Source of the DNA: Hyphomicrobiales bacterium | GTDB lineage: Bacteria; Pseudomonadota; Alphaproteobacteria; Rhizobiales; Phreatobacteraceae | Reading direction: 5' to 3' | Length of the DNA: 64,000 nucleotides | Assembly (NCBI GenBank): GCA_017304475.1 | Contig: JAFKKV010000014.1 | Span: 124,001-188,000, forward strand | Shown: positions 36,496 to 44,557 of the stretch, one piece after another | Numbering within the stretch: position 1 is the first letter of the stretch | How the letters are laid out: each line of letters begins with the position of its first letter | The notes under the pieces: model-generated | The model's input: the letters and a program-made list of their open reading frames with translations, nothing else | The model's database searches: none | Told to the model about the DNA's origin: nothing | Program-made: the position numbers and the translations under genes

Positions 36496-36523
36496 GACGG
36501 GCATTGGCGGCCTCGGCCCGGGA

Positions 36524-37183
36524 TCAGGCAGCCGCGGCGAGCGCCGGGCTGACCGAGAAGCTGGCTTCCGTATTGGCCTTCACGTCGTCGAGGCTGACGC
36601 CGGTGGCCAGCTCGATGAGCGTCATGCCGGTGCCGCCCTTCTTGTCGATGGTGAAGACGCCGAGATCGGTGATCACCAGGTCGACCACGGCGGCCCCGGT
36701 CAACGGCAGGTTGCAGCGATGCAGCAGCTTCGGGCCGTCCTTGGCGCTGTGCTCCATGACCACCACGACCTTCTGCACGCCAGCGACCAGGTCCATGGCG
36801 CCGCCCATGCCCTTGACCATCTTGCCGGGGATCATCCAGTTGGCCAGGTCGCCGTTCTCGGCCACCTGCATGGCGCCCAGGATCGACAGGTTGATATGGC
36901 CGCCGCGGATCATGGCGAAGCTGTCGGACGACGAGAAATAGCTGGTCGTCGGCAGTTCGGTGATGGTCTGCTTGCCGGCATTGATGAGGTCGGGATCCTC
37001 TTCGCCCTCATAGGGGAACGGGCCCATGCCGAGCATGCCGTTCTCCGACTGCAGCTGGACGTTCATGCCGTCGGGAATGTGGTTGGAGACGAGCGTCGGA
37101 ATACCGATGCCGAGATTGACGTAGAAGCCGTCGCGCAGCTCCTTGGCCGCGCGCGCGGCCATTTCATCACGGGTCCAAGCCAT
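36524..37183 (-). CDS. 3-oxoacid CoA-transferase subunit B
   Basis: A 219-residue family I CoA-transferase subunit. The catalytic glutamate is Glu47 in the SENGMLG motif after [15 protein letters not shown]; it forms the acyl-glutamyl-CoA intermediate. EVTGVxLxE-type glycine pockets and the late TGVSLDDV segment are also typical. With subunit A it moves CoA from succinyl-CoA to acetoacetate or, in PcaIJ-type enzymes, to 3-oxoadipate. Subunit A ends 16 bases upstream, a two-gene operon. The choice between ketone-body and oxoadipate substrate cannot be made here, so no symbol is given. Confidence 0.92.
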   Translation of the reverse strand: MAWTRDEMAARAAKELRDGFYVNLGIGIPTLVSNHIPDGMNVQLQSENGMLGMGPFPYEGEEDPDLINAGKQTITELPTTSYFSSSDSFAMIRGGHINLSILGAMQVAENGDLANWMIPGKMVKGMGGAMDLVAGVQKVVVVMEHSAKDGPKLLHRCNLPLTGAAVVDLVITDLGVFTIDKKGGTGMTLIELATGVSLDDVKANTEASFSVSPALAAAA

Positions 37184-37199
37184 CAGACTAATACTCCTC

Positions 37200-37910
37200 T
37201 CAGGCCGCTTGCCGCGGACGCGTGGTGCGCTGCTCGATCCGCTTCACCGGATTGGCGACATGGACGATGCGCTTCACATAGATGCCGGCGGTGTGGATAT
37301 GGTCGGGGTCGATCTCGCCGGGGGCGACCAGGTGCTCGACCTGGGCGATCGTCAGCCGGGCGGCGGTCGCCATCATCGGATTGAAGTTCCGCGCGGTCTT
37401 TCGATAGACCAGATTGCCTTCGCCATCGGCCTTCCAGGCGTGAACCAGCGCGATGTCGGCGAACAGGCCGCGTTCCATCACATAGGTCTCGCCGTCGAAA
37501 TCGCGCACTTCCTTGCCGTCGGCGATGATCGTGCCGACGCCGGTCTTGGTGAAGAAGGCCGGGATGCCCGCGCCGCCGGCCCGGATCCGCTCGGCGAGCG
37601 TGCCCTGCGGATTGAACTCGAGCTCGAGCTCGCCGGACAGGAACTGCTGGGCGAACAGCTTGTTCTCGCCGACATAGGACGAGATCATCTTCTTGATCTG
37701 CTTGGTCTCGAGCAGGATGCCGAGGCCGGCCCCGTCGACACCGGCATTGTTGGAGATGACGGTCAGGTTCTTGGCCCCTGAATCGCGCACCGCCTCGATC
37801 AGCACGTCGGGGATGCCGCAGAGGCCGAAGCCGCCGGACATGATGGTCATGCCGTCCTTGATCTGCCCGGCGAGCGCCTCGCGGGCGGTGGAATATGTCT
37901 TAGAACTCAT
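37200..37910 (-). CDS. 3-oxoacid CoA-transferase subunit A
   Basis: A 236-residue partner of the next gene. The CoA-binding glycine loop [15 protein letters not shown] (about 22-36), [15 protein letters not shown] and the [32 protein letters not shown] signature identify it. In the SCOT/PcaI family this subunit supplies part of the active-site pocket. It is divergent from the Liv operon, whose acyl-CoA ligase and this transferase may both act on imported acids (inference). Confidence 0.93.
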   Translation of the reverse strand: MSSKTYSTAREALAGQIKDGMTIMSGGFGLCGIPDVLIEAVRDSGAKNLTVISNNAGVDGAGLGILLETKQIKKMISSYVGENKLFAQQFLSGELELEFNPQGTLAERIRAGGAGIPAFFTKTGVGTIIADGKEVRDFDGETYVMERGLFADIALVHAWKADGEGNLVYRKTARNFNPMMATAARLTIAQVEHLVAPGEIDPDHIHTAGIYVKRIVHVANPVKRIEQRTTRPRQAA

Positions 37911-38379
37911 CGCAAAATCGCCCCATGCACGGGCCTGGAAAGGCCACGACCGAATGCTCGCTGCATTCTATGGATGTACCGCCCGAGAATGGGCGATTTC
38001 CGGCACTGCATCAAGGTCGAAGGGACCAGGGACGCCGCACCGCTGCTTCCCATAACGCAAAATCGCGCGCCGCCCGAGCACCACGTGACGGTTCGCCGCG
38101 CCGCGACCGGCCGGCACCGGCGCAAGCGCGCGGCGCGATCCGGCGCCACGGGCCCCGAACGTGGTTTTCCGGCGGATTCTGCCCGCGGACGGGTCAATTC
38201 CCAGAAAGTCCCGGCAAGCGACCATCGGCCGAAGGACGGATGGGGCGGTTTGAAGCACGAAATCGCATTGACCTTCGCGTAACCAGCGCTAGCCTTCCTG
38301 CCAAGTCCGCTCCGCCGGATGGGGAAATCATGCGGTGCCGAAGACGGGAAATCCCGCGCGGCTCCGGTCCAGGGAGGAA
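37911..38379. other. Divergent intergenic region, CoA-transferase / Liv operon
   Basis: These 469 bases hold no convincing gene. They must contain the promoters of both divergent operons. Apart from one promoter-like pair near 38268-38295, listed separately, and GC-rich stretches that could fold, I see no clear operator or repeat. Confidence 0.6.
38268..38295 (+). promoter_or_regulatory. Possible sigma-70-type promoter of the Liv operon
   Basis: TTGACC (38268-38273) matches five of six -35 positions. At 16 bases downstream, TAGCCT (38290-38295) is a weak -10. It lies about 85 bases before the LivG-type start. Only the -35 is convincing. Confidence 0.35.
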
Positions 38380-39225
38380 ATGGCGTTGCCGCCATCATCA
38401 TCGGCCGCGCCCGCGCGGCCGCCTGCAGCACGTCTGGAGGTCGAGGCTTTGTCGCTGCAGTTCGGCGGCGTCAAGGCGCTCGACGGCGTATCGCTCTCGG
38501 TGGCGCCCGGCTCGATCACCGCCCTGATCGGCCCGAACGGCGCCGGCAAGACCTCCGCCTTCAACGCCATGTCCGGCTTCTACCGGCCGAAGAGCGGCAA
38601 GGTGCTGCTCGACGGCCAGGACATCACCCATGTGCCGGCGCGCGACCGCGCCCGTCTCGGCCTTGCCCGCACCTTCCAGAACATCGCGCTGTTCCGCGGC
38701 ATGACCGTGCTCGACAATATCAAGCTCGGCCGCCACGCCCATCTCGAGACCAATGTCCTCGACGCCTTTCTCTATTGGGGCCGGGCCAGGCGCGAGGAAA
38801 TGCAGCTGCGCGCCGAGATCGAGCGCGACGTCATCGATTTCCTGGAGCTGGACCATATCCGCAACGTGCCGGTGGCGATCCTGCCCTACGGCCTGCAGAA
38901 AAAGGTCGAGCTCGCCCGGGCGCTCGCCATGCGGCCGCGCATCCTGATGCTCGACGAGCCGGTCGCCGGCATGAACCGCGAGGAGACCGAGGACATGGCC
39001 CGCGCCATTCTCGACGTGCGCGACGAATGGGGCGTCACCGTCCTGCTCGTCGAGCACGACATGGGCATGGTCATGGATATTTCCGACCATGTCTGCGTGC
39101 TCAATTTCGGCCGCCGCATCGCCGCCGGCACGCCCGCCGAGGTGCGCGCCGACCCTGATGTCATCAAGGCCTATCTCGGTTCCTCGGGCGACCCCCGCAA
39201 AACCCCGGCCGAGGCGGTGGCCTGA
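38380..39225 (+). CDS. Liv-type ABC transporter ATP-binding protein (LivG-like)
   Basis: A 281-residue ATPase of the branched-chain-amino-acid/HAAT uptake family. Walker A GPNGAGKT, the Q-loop region LARTFQNIALF, and Walker B ILMLDEPVAGMNREE are seen; the signature loop is PYGLQKKVELARALA, degenerate in LSGGQ as often in this subfamily. ATG 38380 follows AGGGAGGA with good spacing; a GTG 15 codons earlier is less likely. It starts a seven-gene operon and overlaps the next gene by one base (TGATG). Confidence 0.92.
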   Translation: MALPPSSSAAPARPPAARLEVEALSLQFGGVKALDGVSLSVAPGSITALIGPNGAGKTSAFNAMSGFYRPKSGKVLLDGQDITHVPARDRARLGLARTFQNIALFRGMTVLDNIKLGRHAHLETNVLDAFLYWGRARREEMQLRAEIERDVIDFLELDHIRNVPVAILPYGLQKKVELARALAMRPRILMLDEPVAGMNREETEDMARAILDVRDEWGVTVLLVEHDMGMVMDISDHVCVLNFGRRIAAGTPAEVRADPDVIKAYLGSSGDPRKTPAEAVA

Positions 39226-40115
39226 TGTTTGGCAGGATCGATCTCGTCGACCTCGTCGAAACCAGCCTGGCGGGCCTCGGCACCGGCGCGCTGCTGGCGC
39301 TGACCGGCGTCGCCTTCGTCATCATCTACAAGGCGACCAAAGTGATCAATCTGGCCATCGGCGAGATGCTGATGGTCGGCGCCTTCGTGTTCTACGGCTT
39401 CTCCGCCGGCCTCGCGCTGCCGATCTGGGCGTCCATTCCGGCCACCCTGGTGGTGGCGGCACTCGTCGGCGGCGTCATCGAGCGGGTGATGATCCGGCCG
39501 CTCCTGAAGGACAATCCGATCTCCGTGTTCATGGTCACGATCGGCCTGTCGTCGATCCTGATCGGCCTGGTCGAGATCATCTGGAGCGCCGAGCCGCGCC
39601 GGCTGCCGGAATTCCTGCCGAACCAGCCCCTGATCCTCGGCGAGGCCTTCGTGCCGTCGAAGACCGCCTATTCCTTCCTGATCGCCGCCGCCGTCGTGTC
39701 GGTGCTGATCACCGTCTTCGCCTTCTGGCGCGGCGGCGTGGCGCTGCGCGCCACGGCGACGGATCGCGCCGCCGCCTCCTCCGTCGGCATCGACGTGCCC
39801 GGCGTCTTCTCGTTTTCCTGGATGCTCGCCTCCGTGGTGGCGGCGCTCGCCGGCATCCTGGTCGGCTCGGTCGGCGGCATTTCCTCCGCCATGGGCGTGT
39901 TCGGCCTGTCGGTCTTCGTGGTGGTCATCCTCGGCGGCCTCGACAGCATTGCCGGCGCGCTGATCGCCGGCCTGTTCGTCGGCTGGCTCGAAGCCATGGT
40001 CGGGCTTGTCTTCGGCGGTGAATTCAAGCTGCTCGCCACCTTCTCGATCCTGCTCATCGTGCTCACGGTGAGGCCCTACGGCCTGTTCGGCACCCACGAG
40101 ATCGAGAGGCTGTGA
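39225..40115 (+). CDS. Liv-type ABC transporter permease (LivH-like)
   Basis: A 296-residue inner-membrane permease with about eight hydrophobic segments. ALLALTGVAFVIIYKATKVINLAIGEMLMVGA and the C-terminal GGLDSIAGALIAGLFVGWLEA are LivH hallmarks. It forms a heterodimer with the next gene product. Its start overlaps the previous stop by one base and its stop is one base from the next start. Confidence 0.92.
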   Translation: MFGRIDLVDLVETSLAGLGTGALLALTGVAFVIIYKATKVINLAIGEMLMVGAFVFYGFSAGLALPIWASIPATLVVAALVGGVIERVMIRPLLKDNPISVFMVTIGLSSILIGLVEIIWSAEPRRLPEFLPNQPLILGEAFVPSKTAYSFLIAAAVVSVLITVFAFWRGGVALRATATDRAAASSVGIDVPGVFSFSWMLASVVAALAGILVGSVGGISSAMGVFGLSVFVVVILGGLDSIAGALIAGLFVGWLEAMVGLVFGGEFKLLATFSILLIVLTVRPYGLFGTHEIERL

Positions 40116-40116
40116 C

Positions 40117-41160
40117 ATGAGGATCGCCACCGCCAAGGAAAGCTATGCCGCCGACGAGGCGCTGTTCAAGACCGACACCCAACGCGTCTGGTTCGGCCTG
40201 CTGATCCTCGCTTTGTTCGCCTATCCGCTGGTCGGATCGGGCTACTGGATGTTCCTCGCCGTGCTGGTGATGATCAATGTCATCTCCACCACCGGACTGA
40301 ACATCCTGACCGGCTATACCGGCCAGGTCAGCCTCGGCCACGCCGCCTTCATGGCGGTGGGCGCCTATACCGTCGCCTTTTTCGACGGCCGGTTCGGCAC
40401 GCCGGTGCTGCTCAACCTGGTGTTGGCCGGCGCGGTCGCCGCCACCATCGGCATTCTCGTCGGCTTGCCCTCGCTGCGCATCAAGGGCCTCTATCTCGCC
40501 ATCGCGACGCTCGCCGCGTCCGTCATCCTGCATTTCGTCTTTCTGAACTGGACCCCGGTCACCGGCGGCCTGCGCGGCCTCAACGTGCCCACCGCCAGCG
40601 TCTTCGGCATCGAACTGGCGACGCCCGAGCGGCTCTACTGGCTGATCATGCCGATCACGGTCGTCATGGTGCTGGCCGCCAGGAACCTGTTCCGCACCCG
40701 GATCGGACGCGCCTTCATCGCCATCCGCGACCGCGACATCTCGGCCGAAATCATCGGCATCCCCCTGTTCAAGTACAAGCTGACCAGCTTCGCCATCTCG
40801 TCCTTCTATGCCGGCGTCGCCGGTGGCCTGTGGGCCTATCTGTTCCGCGTGGTGACGCCCGAGAGCTTCCCGGCCCTCGCCTCGATCTTCTTCCTCGCGG
40901 CCGTCATCGTCGGCGGCGCCGGCACCATTGTCGGGGCGATCTTCGGCGCGGTCTTCATGACCCTGGTGCCGGAATTCCTGAAGCTCGCGGCCGCCGTCAT
41001 CACGCCCTGGTACCCGGACGCGCCGATCTATCTCGCCCCCGTCCGCAACGTCGTGTTCGGCGTGCTGATCGTCGGCTTCCTGATCTTCGAGCCGATGGGT
41101 CTTGCCGAGATGTGGCGGCGCGTCAGGCGCTTCTTCGCGCTCTGGCCATTCAGAACCTGA
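40117..41160 (+). CDS. Liv-type ABC transporter permease (LivM-like)
   Basis: A 347-residue permease. NILTGYTGQVSLGHAAFMAVGAYT is the LivM family signature; FIAIRDRDISAEIIGIPLFKYKLTSFAISSFYAGVAGGLWA follows, the cytoplasmic EAA-like loop and next helix. VIVGGAGTIVGAIFGAVFM closes the core. About nine to ten hydrophobic segments. It pairs with the LivH-like protein. Confidence 0.92.
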   Translation: MRIATAKESYAADEALFKTDTQRVWFGLLILALFAYPLVGSGYWMFLAVLVMINVISTTGLNILTGYTGQVSLGHAAFMAVGAYTVAFFDGRFGTPVLLNLVLAGAVAATIGILVGLPSLRIKGLYLAIATLAASVILHFVFLNWTPVTGGLRGLNVPTASVFGIELATPERLYWLIMPITVVMVLAARNLFRTRIGRAFIAIRDRDISAEIIGIPLFKYKLTSFAISSFYAGVAGGLWAYLFRVVTPESFPALASIFFLAAVIVGGAGTIVGAIFGAVFMTLVPEFLKLAAAVITPWYPDAPIYLAPVRNVVFGVLIVGFLIFEPMGLAEMWRRVRRFFALWPFRT

Positions 41161-41209
41161 GACCCGAACACCGCCGGCAAGGCGGGGCAGAACCCTGGAG
41201 GAGACCCCA

Positions 41210-42406
41210 ATGACCCACACTCGTTCGACCAAGCCGTCCCGGCGCATGTTCAACCAGCTCGGACTGGGTGCTGCTCTCGTCGCGACCTCGGCCGGCCGCG
41301 GCTTTGCCCAGGCGCCCGACATCGTCATCGGCGCGGCGAGCCCGCTCACCGGCGTCTTCGCCTTTGCCGGCGTCGAGGGTTTCGAAGGCGCGCGCGACCA
41401 TTTCGACTGGGTCAACCGCCAGGGCGGCGTCGCCGGCCGCAAGATCAAATATCTCGCCGAGGATTCCGGCTACCGGGTCGACAATGCCGTGGCGATCTTC
41501 ACCAAGCTGACCAGCCAGAACACCATCCCGATCTTCTTCGGCGATTCCACCGGCTTCCAGAAGGCGATCAATCCGGAGCTGAACCGGCGCGGCACGACCG
41601 TCATGGCCGGCGCCTCCTTCGCCACCGAGATCGACGACCCCGCCGGTTTCCCGAACCAGTGGATCCCGGGCCCGAACTATTCCGACCAGCTGCGCGTGCT
41701 GCTGCGCTATATCCAGGCCCAAAAGCGCGGCGCTTCCGTCGTGCTGGTCAATTCCGACACCGAATTCGGCCGCGACCCGATCGCCGCCGCCGAGCAGGAG
41801 GCGACCCGCCTCGGCCTGAACATCGTCGAGAAGATCATCACCCAGCCGGGTTCGGTCGACGTATCCGCCGACGTCCTGAAGATCCGCCGGCGCAACCCGG
41901 ATTACGTGATCTTCCACGGCTATGTGCTGCAGCCGATCCCGGAATTCATGGCCCAGGCGCGCCAGGCCGGCATGACCTCGAAATTCATGGGCACCTTCTA
42001 TTCGACCGACACGGTGCTGATGGGCCGGGCCGGCGCGGTGGCCGACGGCTATCTCGGCGTCTCCTGCTACAATTTCGATCCCAATGCGCCGGGGGCCCAG
42101 ATGGCGCTGGTGCGCGAGTTCAACGGCACGCGCGTGCGCACCAACGCCTATTTCCAGGGTTGGACCAACGCCATGATCGCGATCGAGACGCTGAAGCGCA
42201 CCATCGCCGCCAATCAGGAGTTCAACGCCGCCAATCTGATGAAGGCGGCGCGCTCGATCCAGGGCTTCGACACCGGCGGTGTCGTCGGCGTGCCGGTTTC
42301 GGTCACCCGCAATTCGCTGCCCGTCGGCCGCATCTACGAGTTCAAGGCGGCCGAGAAGCGCCTGGTCGCGGCTTCCGACTGGATGACCATCGCGCCGACC
42401 AGCTGA
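41210..42406 (+). CDS. Liv-type ABC transporter substrate-binding protein, copy 1
   Basis: A 398-residue periplasmic binding protein of the LivK/HAAT type (Peripla_BP_6). The signal peptide has a twin-arginine look, SRRMFNQLGLGAALVATSAG, with cleavage near GFAQA. The mature start IVIGAASPLTGVFAFAG is typical. ATG 41210 has GGAGGAG upstream; the open frame before it overlaps the permease and is unlikely. It is the first of two tandem paralogues. Ligand unknown: the terminal acyl-CoA ligase of the operon points to a carboxylic acid, possibly aromatic or fatty (inference). Confidence 0.92.
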   Translation: MTHTRSTKPSRRMFNQLGLGAALVATSAGRGFAQAPDIVIGAASPLTGVFAFAGVEGFEGARDHFDWVNRQGGVAGRKIKYLAEDSGYRVDNAVAIFTKLTSQNTIPIFFGDSTGFQKAINPELNRRGTTVMAGASFATEIDDPAGFPNQWIPGPNYSDQLRVLLRYIQAQKRGASVVLVNSDTEFGRDPIAAAEQEATRLGLNIVEKIITQPGSVDVSADVLKIRRRNPDYVIFHGYVLQPIPEFMAQARQAGMTSKFMGTFYSTDTVLMGRAGAVADGYLGVSCYNFDPNAPGAQMALVREFNGTRVRTNAYFQGWTNAMIAIETLKRTIAANQEFNAANLMKAARSIQGFDTGGVVGVPVSVTRNSLPVGRIYEFKAAEKRLVAASDWMTIAPTS

Positions 42407-42416
42407 TCGCGGAAGA

Positions 42417-42440
42417 CCCCGCCGGCCGCGGCCGGCGGGG
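42417..42440. other. Perfect 24-base palindrome between the two binding-protein genes
   Basis: CCCCGCCGGCCG and its exact reverse complement adjoin with no loop at 42417-42440, eleven bases after the first stop. As RNA it would fold into a very stable GC hairpin without a T-run. Such intercistronic stems often protect the upstream message or tune the ratio of binding protein to permease. Confidence 0.6.
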
Positions 42441-42495
42441 CGCACCGGCACCCGCGCCGGCAAAAGACAAGGCAAGAACAAGGGGGAGATGATCC

Positions 42496-43677
42496 ATGCC
42501 GGCTTTGCATCGCCGCAATTTCACGCGTCTCGGCCTCGGCGCGGCGCTGGTCGCGACCACGGGCGGGCGCGGCTTCGCGCAGGAACCGGAGATCGTCATC
42601 GGCTCCGCCACGGCGCTGACCGGCGTCTTCGCCTTTGCCGGCATCGAAAGCTTCGAGGGCAGCCGCGACCATTTCGACTGGGTCAACAAGCAGGGCGGCA
42701 TTGCCGGCCGGCGGATCCGCTTCCTGACCGAGGATTCCGCCTATCGGGTCGACCAGGCGGTCGCGATCTTCACCCGCATGACCAGCCAGCACCGGATGCC
42801 GGTCTTCCTCGGCGATTCCACCGGCTTCCAGAAGGCCATCAATCCGGAGCTGAACCGGCGCGGCACCACCGTCATGGCCGGCAATTCCTTCGCCACCGAA
42901 GTCGACGACCCCGCGGGCTTCCCGAACCAGTGGATGCCCGGACCGAATTACACCGACCAGATGAAGGTGCTGCTGCGCTATATCCAGGGCCAGAAGCGCA
43001 ATGCCACCGTGGTGCTGGTTCATTCCGATACCGAATTCGGCCGCGATCCGATCGCCGCCACCGAACGCGAGGCCGGCCGGCTCGGCCTGACCGTGGTCGA
43101 GAAGATCGTCACCCAGCCGGGTTCGGTCGACGTGTCGGGCGATGTCCTGAAGATCCGCCGGCGCAATCCCGACTACGTCATCTTCCATGGCTATGCGCTG
43201 CAGCCGATCCCGGAATTCATGGCCCAGGCCCGCCAGGCCGGCATGACCTCTCGGTTCATGGGCACGATCTTTTCAACCGATGCCACCTTGATGAACCGTG
43301 CCGGCGCCGTCGCCGACGGCTATCTCGGCGTCTCCTGCTACGAATTCGACACCAGCGCCGCCGGCGCGCAGCTCGCCGCGATCCGCGAGGTCAATCCGGC
43401 GCGCACCCGCATCAACGCCTATTTCCAGGGCTGGACCAATGCGCTGATCGCCGCGGAAACCCTGAGGCGCACGCTCGCCGCCCAGCAGGAGCTCAGCGCG
43501 GAGAACCTGATGAAGGCAGCACGCTCGATCCAGAATTTCGATACCGGCGGCCTGATCGGCGTGCCGGCCTCGCTCACCCGCAATTCCATTCCGGTCGGGC
43601 GCATCTACGAGTTCAAGGCTGCCGAGAAGCGCCTCGTGCCGGCCTCCGACTGGATCGCCATCGGGGCCGCCGGCTGA
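42496..43677 (+). CDS. Liv-type ABC transporter substrate-binding protein, copy 2
   Basis: A 393-residue paralogue of the previous gene, closely similar along its whole length (for example HFDWVNKQGGIAGRRIRFLTEDS and the shared STGFQKAINPELNRRGTTVMAG). The signal is again twin-arginine-like (HRRNFTRLGLGAALVATTGG). Differences are spread through the domain, including likely ligand-contact regions, so it may bind a related but different compound. Tandem duplication of the binding protein with a single permease set is seen in Liv-like systems that broaden substrate range. Confidence 0.92.
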   Translation: MPALHRRNFTRLGLGAALVATTGGRGFAQEPEIVIGSATALTGVFAFAGIESFEGSRDHFDWVNKQGGIAGRRIRFLTEDSAYRVDQAVAIFTRMTSQHRMPVFLGDSTGFQKAINPELNRRGTTVMAGNSFATEVDDPAGFPNQWMPGPNYTDQMKVLLRYIQGQKRNATVVLVHSDTEFGRDPIAATEREAGRLGLTVVEKIVTQPGSVDVSGDVLKIRRRNPDYVIFHGYALQPIPEFMAQARQAGMTSRFMGTIFSTDATLMNRAGAVADGYLGVSCYEFDTSAAGAQLAAIREVNPARTRINAYFQGWTNALIAAETLRRTLAAQQELSAENLMKAARSIQNFDTGGLIGVPASLTRNSIPVGRIYEFKAAEKRLVPASDWIAIGAAG

Positions 43678-43741
43678 TGCCGCGGCCAGCGCATCCCCAG
43701 TGCCGGTTTCATCCACCCCGTCCTCTGACCAGCGGTAAGCC

Positions 43742-44557
43742 ATGACAGCCACGAGCTCAGCGGCCAGCGACATGATCCTTGAGGTCAACAATATCGAGGT
43801 GGTCTACAACAAGGCCATCCAGGCCTTGCGCGGCCTGTCGCTCGCCGTTCCCAAGGGTCGGATCGTGGCGCTGCTCGGCTCCAACGGCGCCGGCAAATCG
43901 ACCGTGCTGAAGGCGGTGTCCGCCCTGCTGCCGATGGAAAACGGCCTGGTCACCGAGGGCCGCATCCTGTTCGACGGCAAGCCGGTCGAGCAGAGCGCGC
44001 CGCACCGGCTGGTCCGCTCAGGGTTGTTTCACGTCATGGAGGGCCGGCGCATCTTCGCCGACCTGACCGTCGAGGAGAACCTGGTCGCGGCGACCTATGC
44101 GCTCAGCGGCAAGCCCGACGCCAAGCCCGACTTCGACAATGTCTACCGCTATTTCCCGCGGCTCGCCGAGCGGCGCAAGAACATCGCCGGCTACCTCTCC
44201 GGCGGCGAGCAGCAAATGCTCGCCATCGGCCGCGCCCTGGTGGCCCAGCCGCGCGTCATCCTGCTCGACGAGCCCTCGCTCGGCCTCGCGCCCCTGCTGG
44301 TCGAGGAGATCTTCTCGATCATCGCCCGGATCAATGCCGAACAGGGCGTCTCCATGCTGCTGGTCGAGCAGAATGCCGCCGTTGCGCTGTCCATCGCCCA
44401 TTACGGCTACATCATGGAAACCGGCCGCATCGTCATCGACGGCCCGACCGACAGGCTGATCGCCGACCGCGACGTCCAGGAATTCTATCTGGGCCTGGCG
44501 CATAAGAGCTATCGCGACATCAAGCACTACAAGCGCAGGAAGAGGTGGCTGTCATGA
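43742..44557 (+). CDS. Liv-type ABC transporter ATP-binding protein (LivF-like)
   Basis: A 271-residue ATPase. Walker A LLGSNGAGKSTVLKAV, signature YLSGGEQQMLAIGRAL and Walker B VILLDEPSLGLAPLLVEEIF are intact, and MEGRRIFADLTVEENLVAA is the LivF-type Q-loop region. It works with the LivG-like ATPase. The last residues (KSYRDIKHYKRRKRWLS) form a basic tail. The following ligase gene overlaps its stop by four bases. Confidence 0.92.
   Translation: MTATSSAASDMILEVNNIEVVYNKAIQALRGLSLAVPKGRIVALLGSNGAGKSTVLKAVSALLPMENGLVTEGRILFDGKPVEQSAPHRLVRSGLFHVMEGRRIFADLTVEENLVAATYALSGKPDAKPDFDNVYRYFPRLAERRKNIAGYLSGGEQQMLAIGRALVAQPRVILLDEPSLGLAPLLVEEIFSIIARINAEQGVSMLLVEQNAAVALSIAHYGYIMETGRIVIDGPTDRLIADRDVQEFYLGLAHKSYRDIKHYKRRKRWLS

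Noticed and set aside
42417..42440. Intrinsic terminator between the binding-protein genes
   Set aside because: No T-run follows in either direction and the downstream gene belongs to the same operon.
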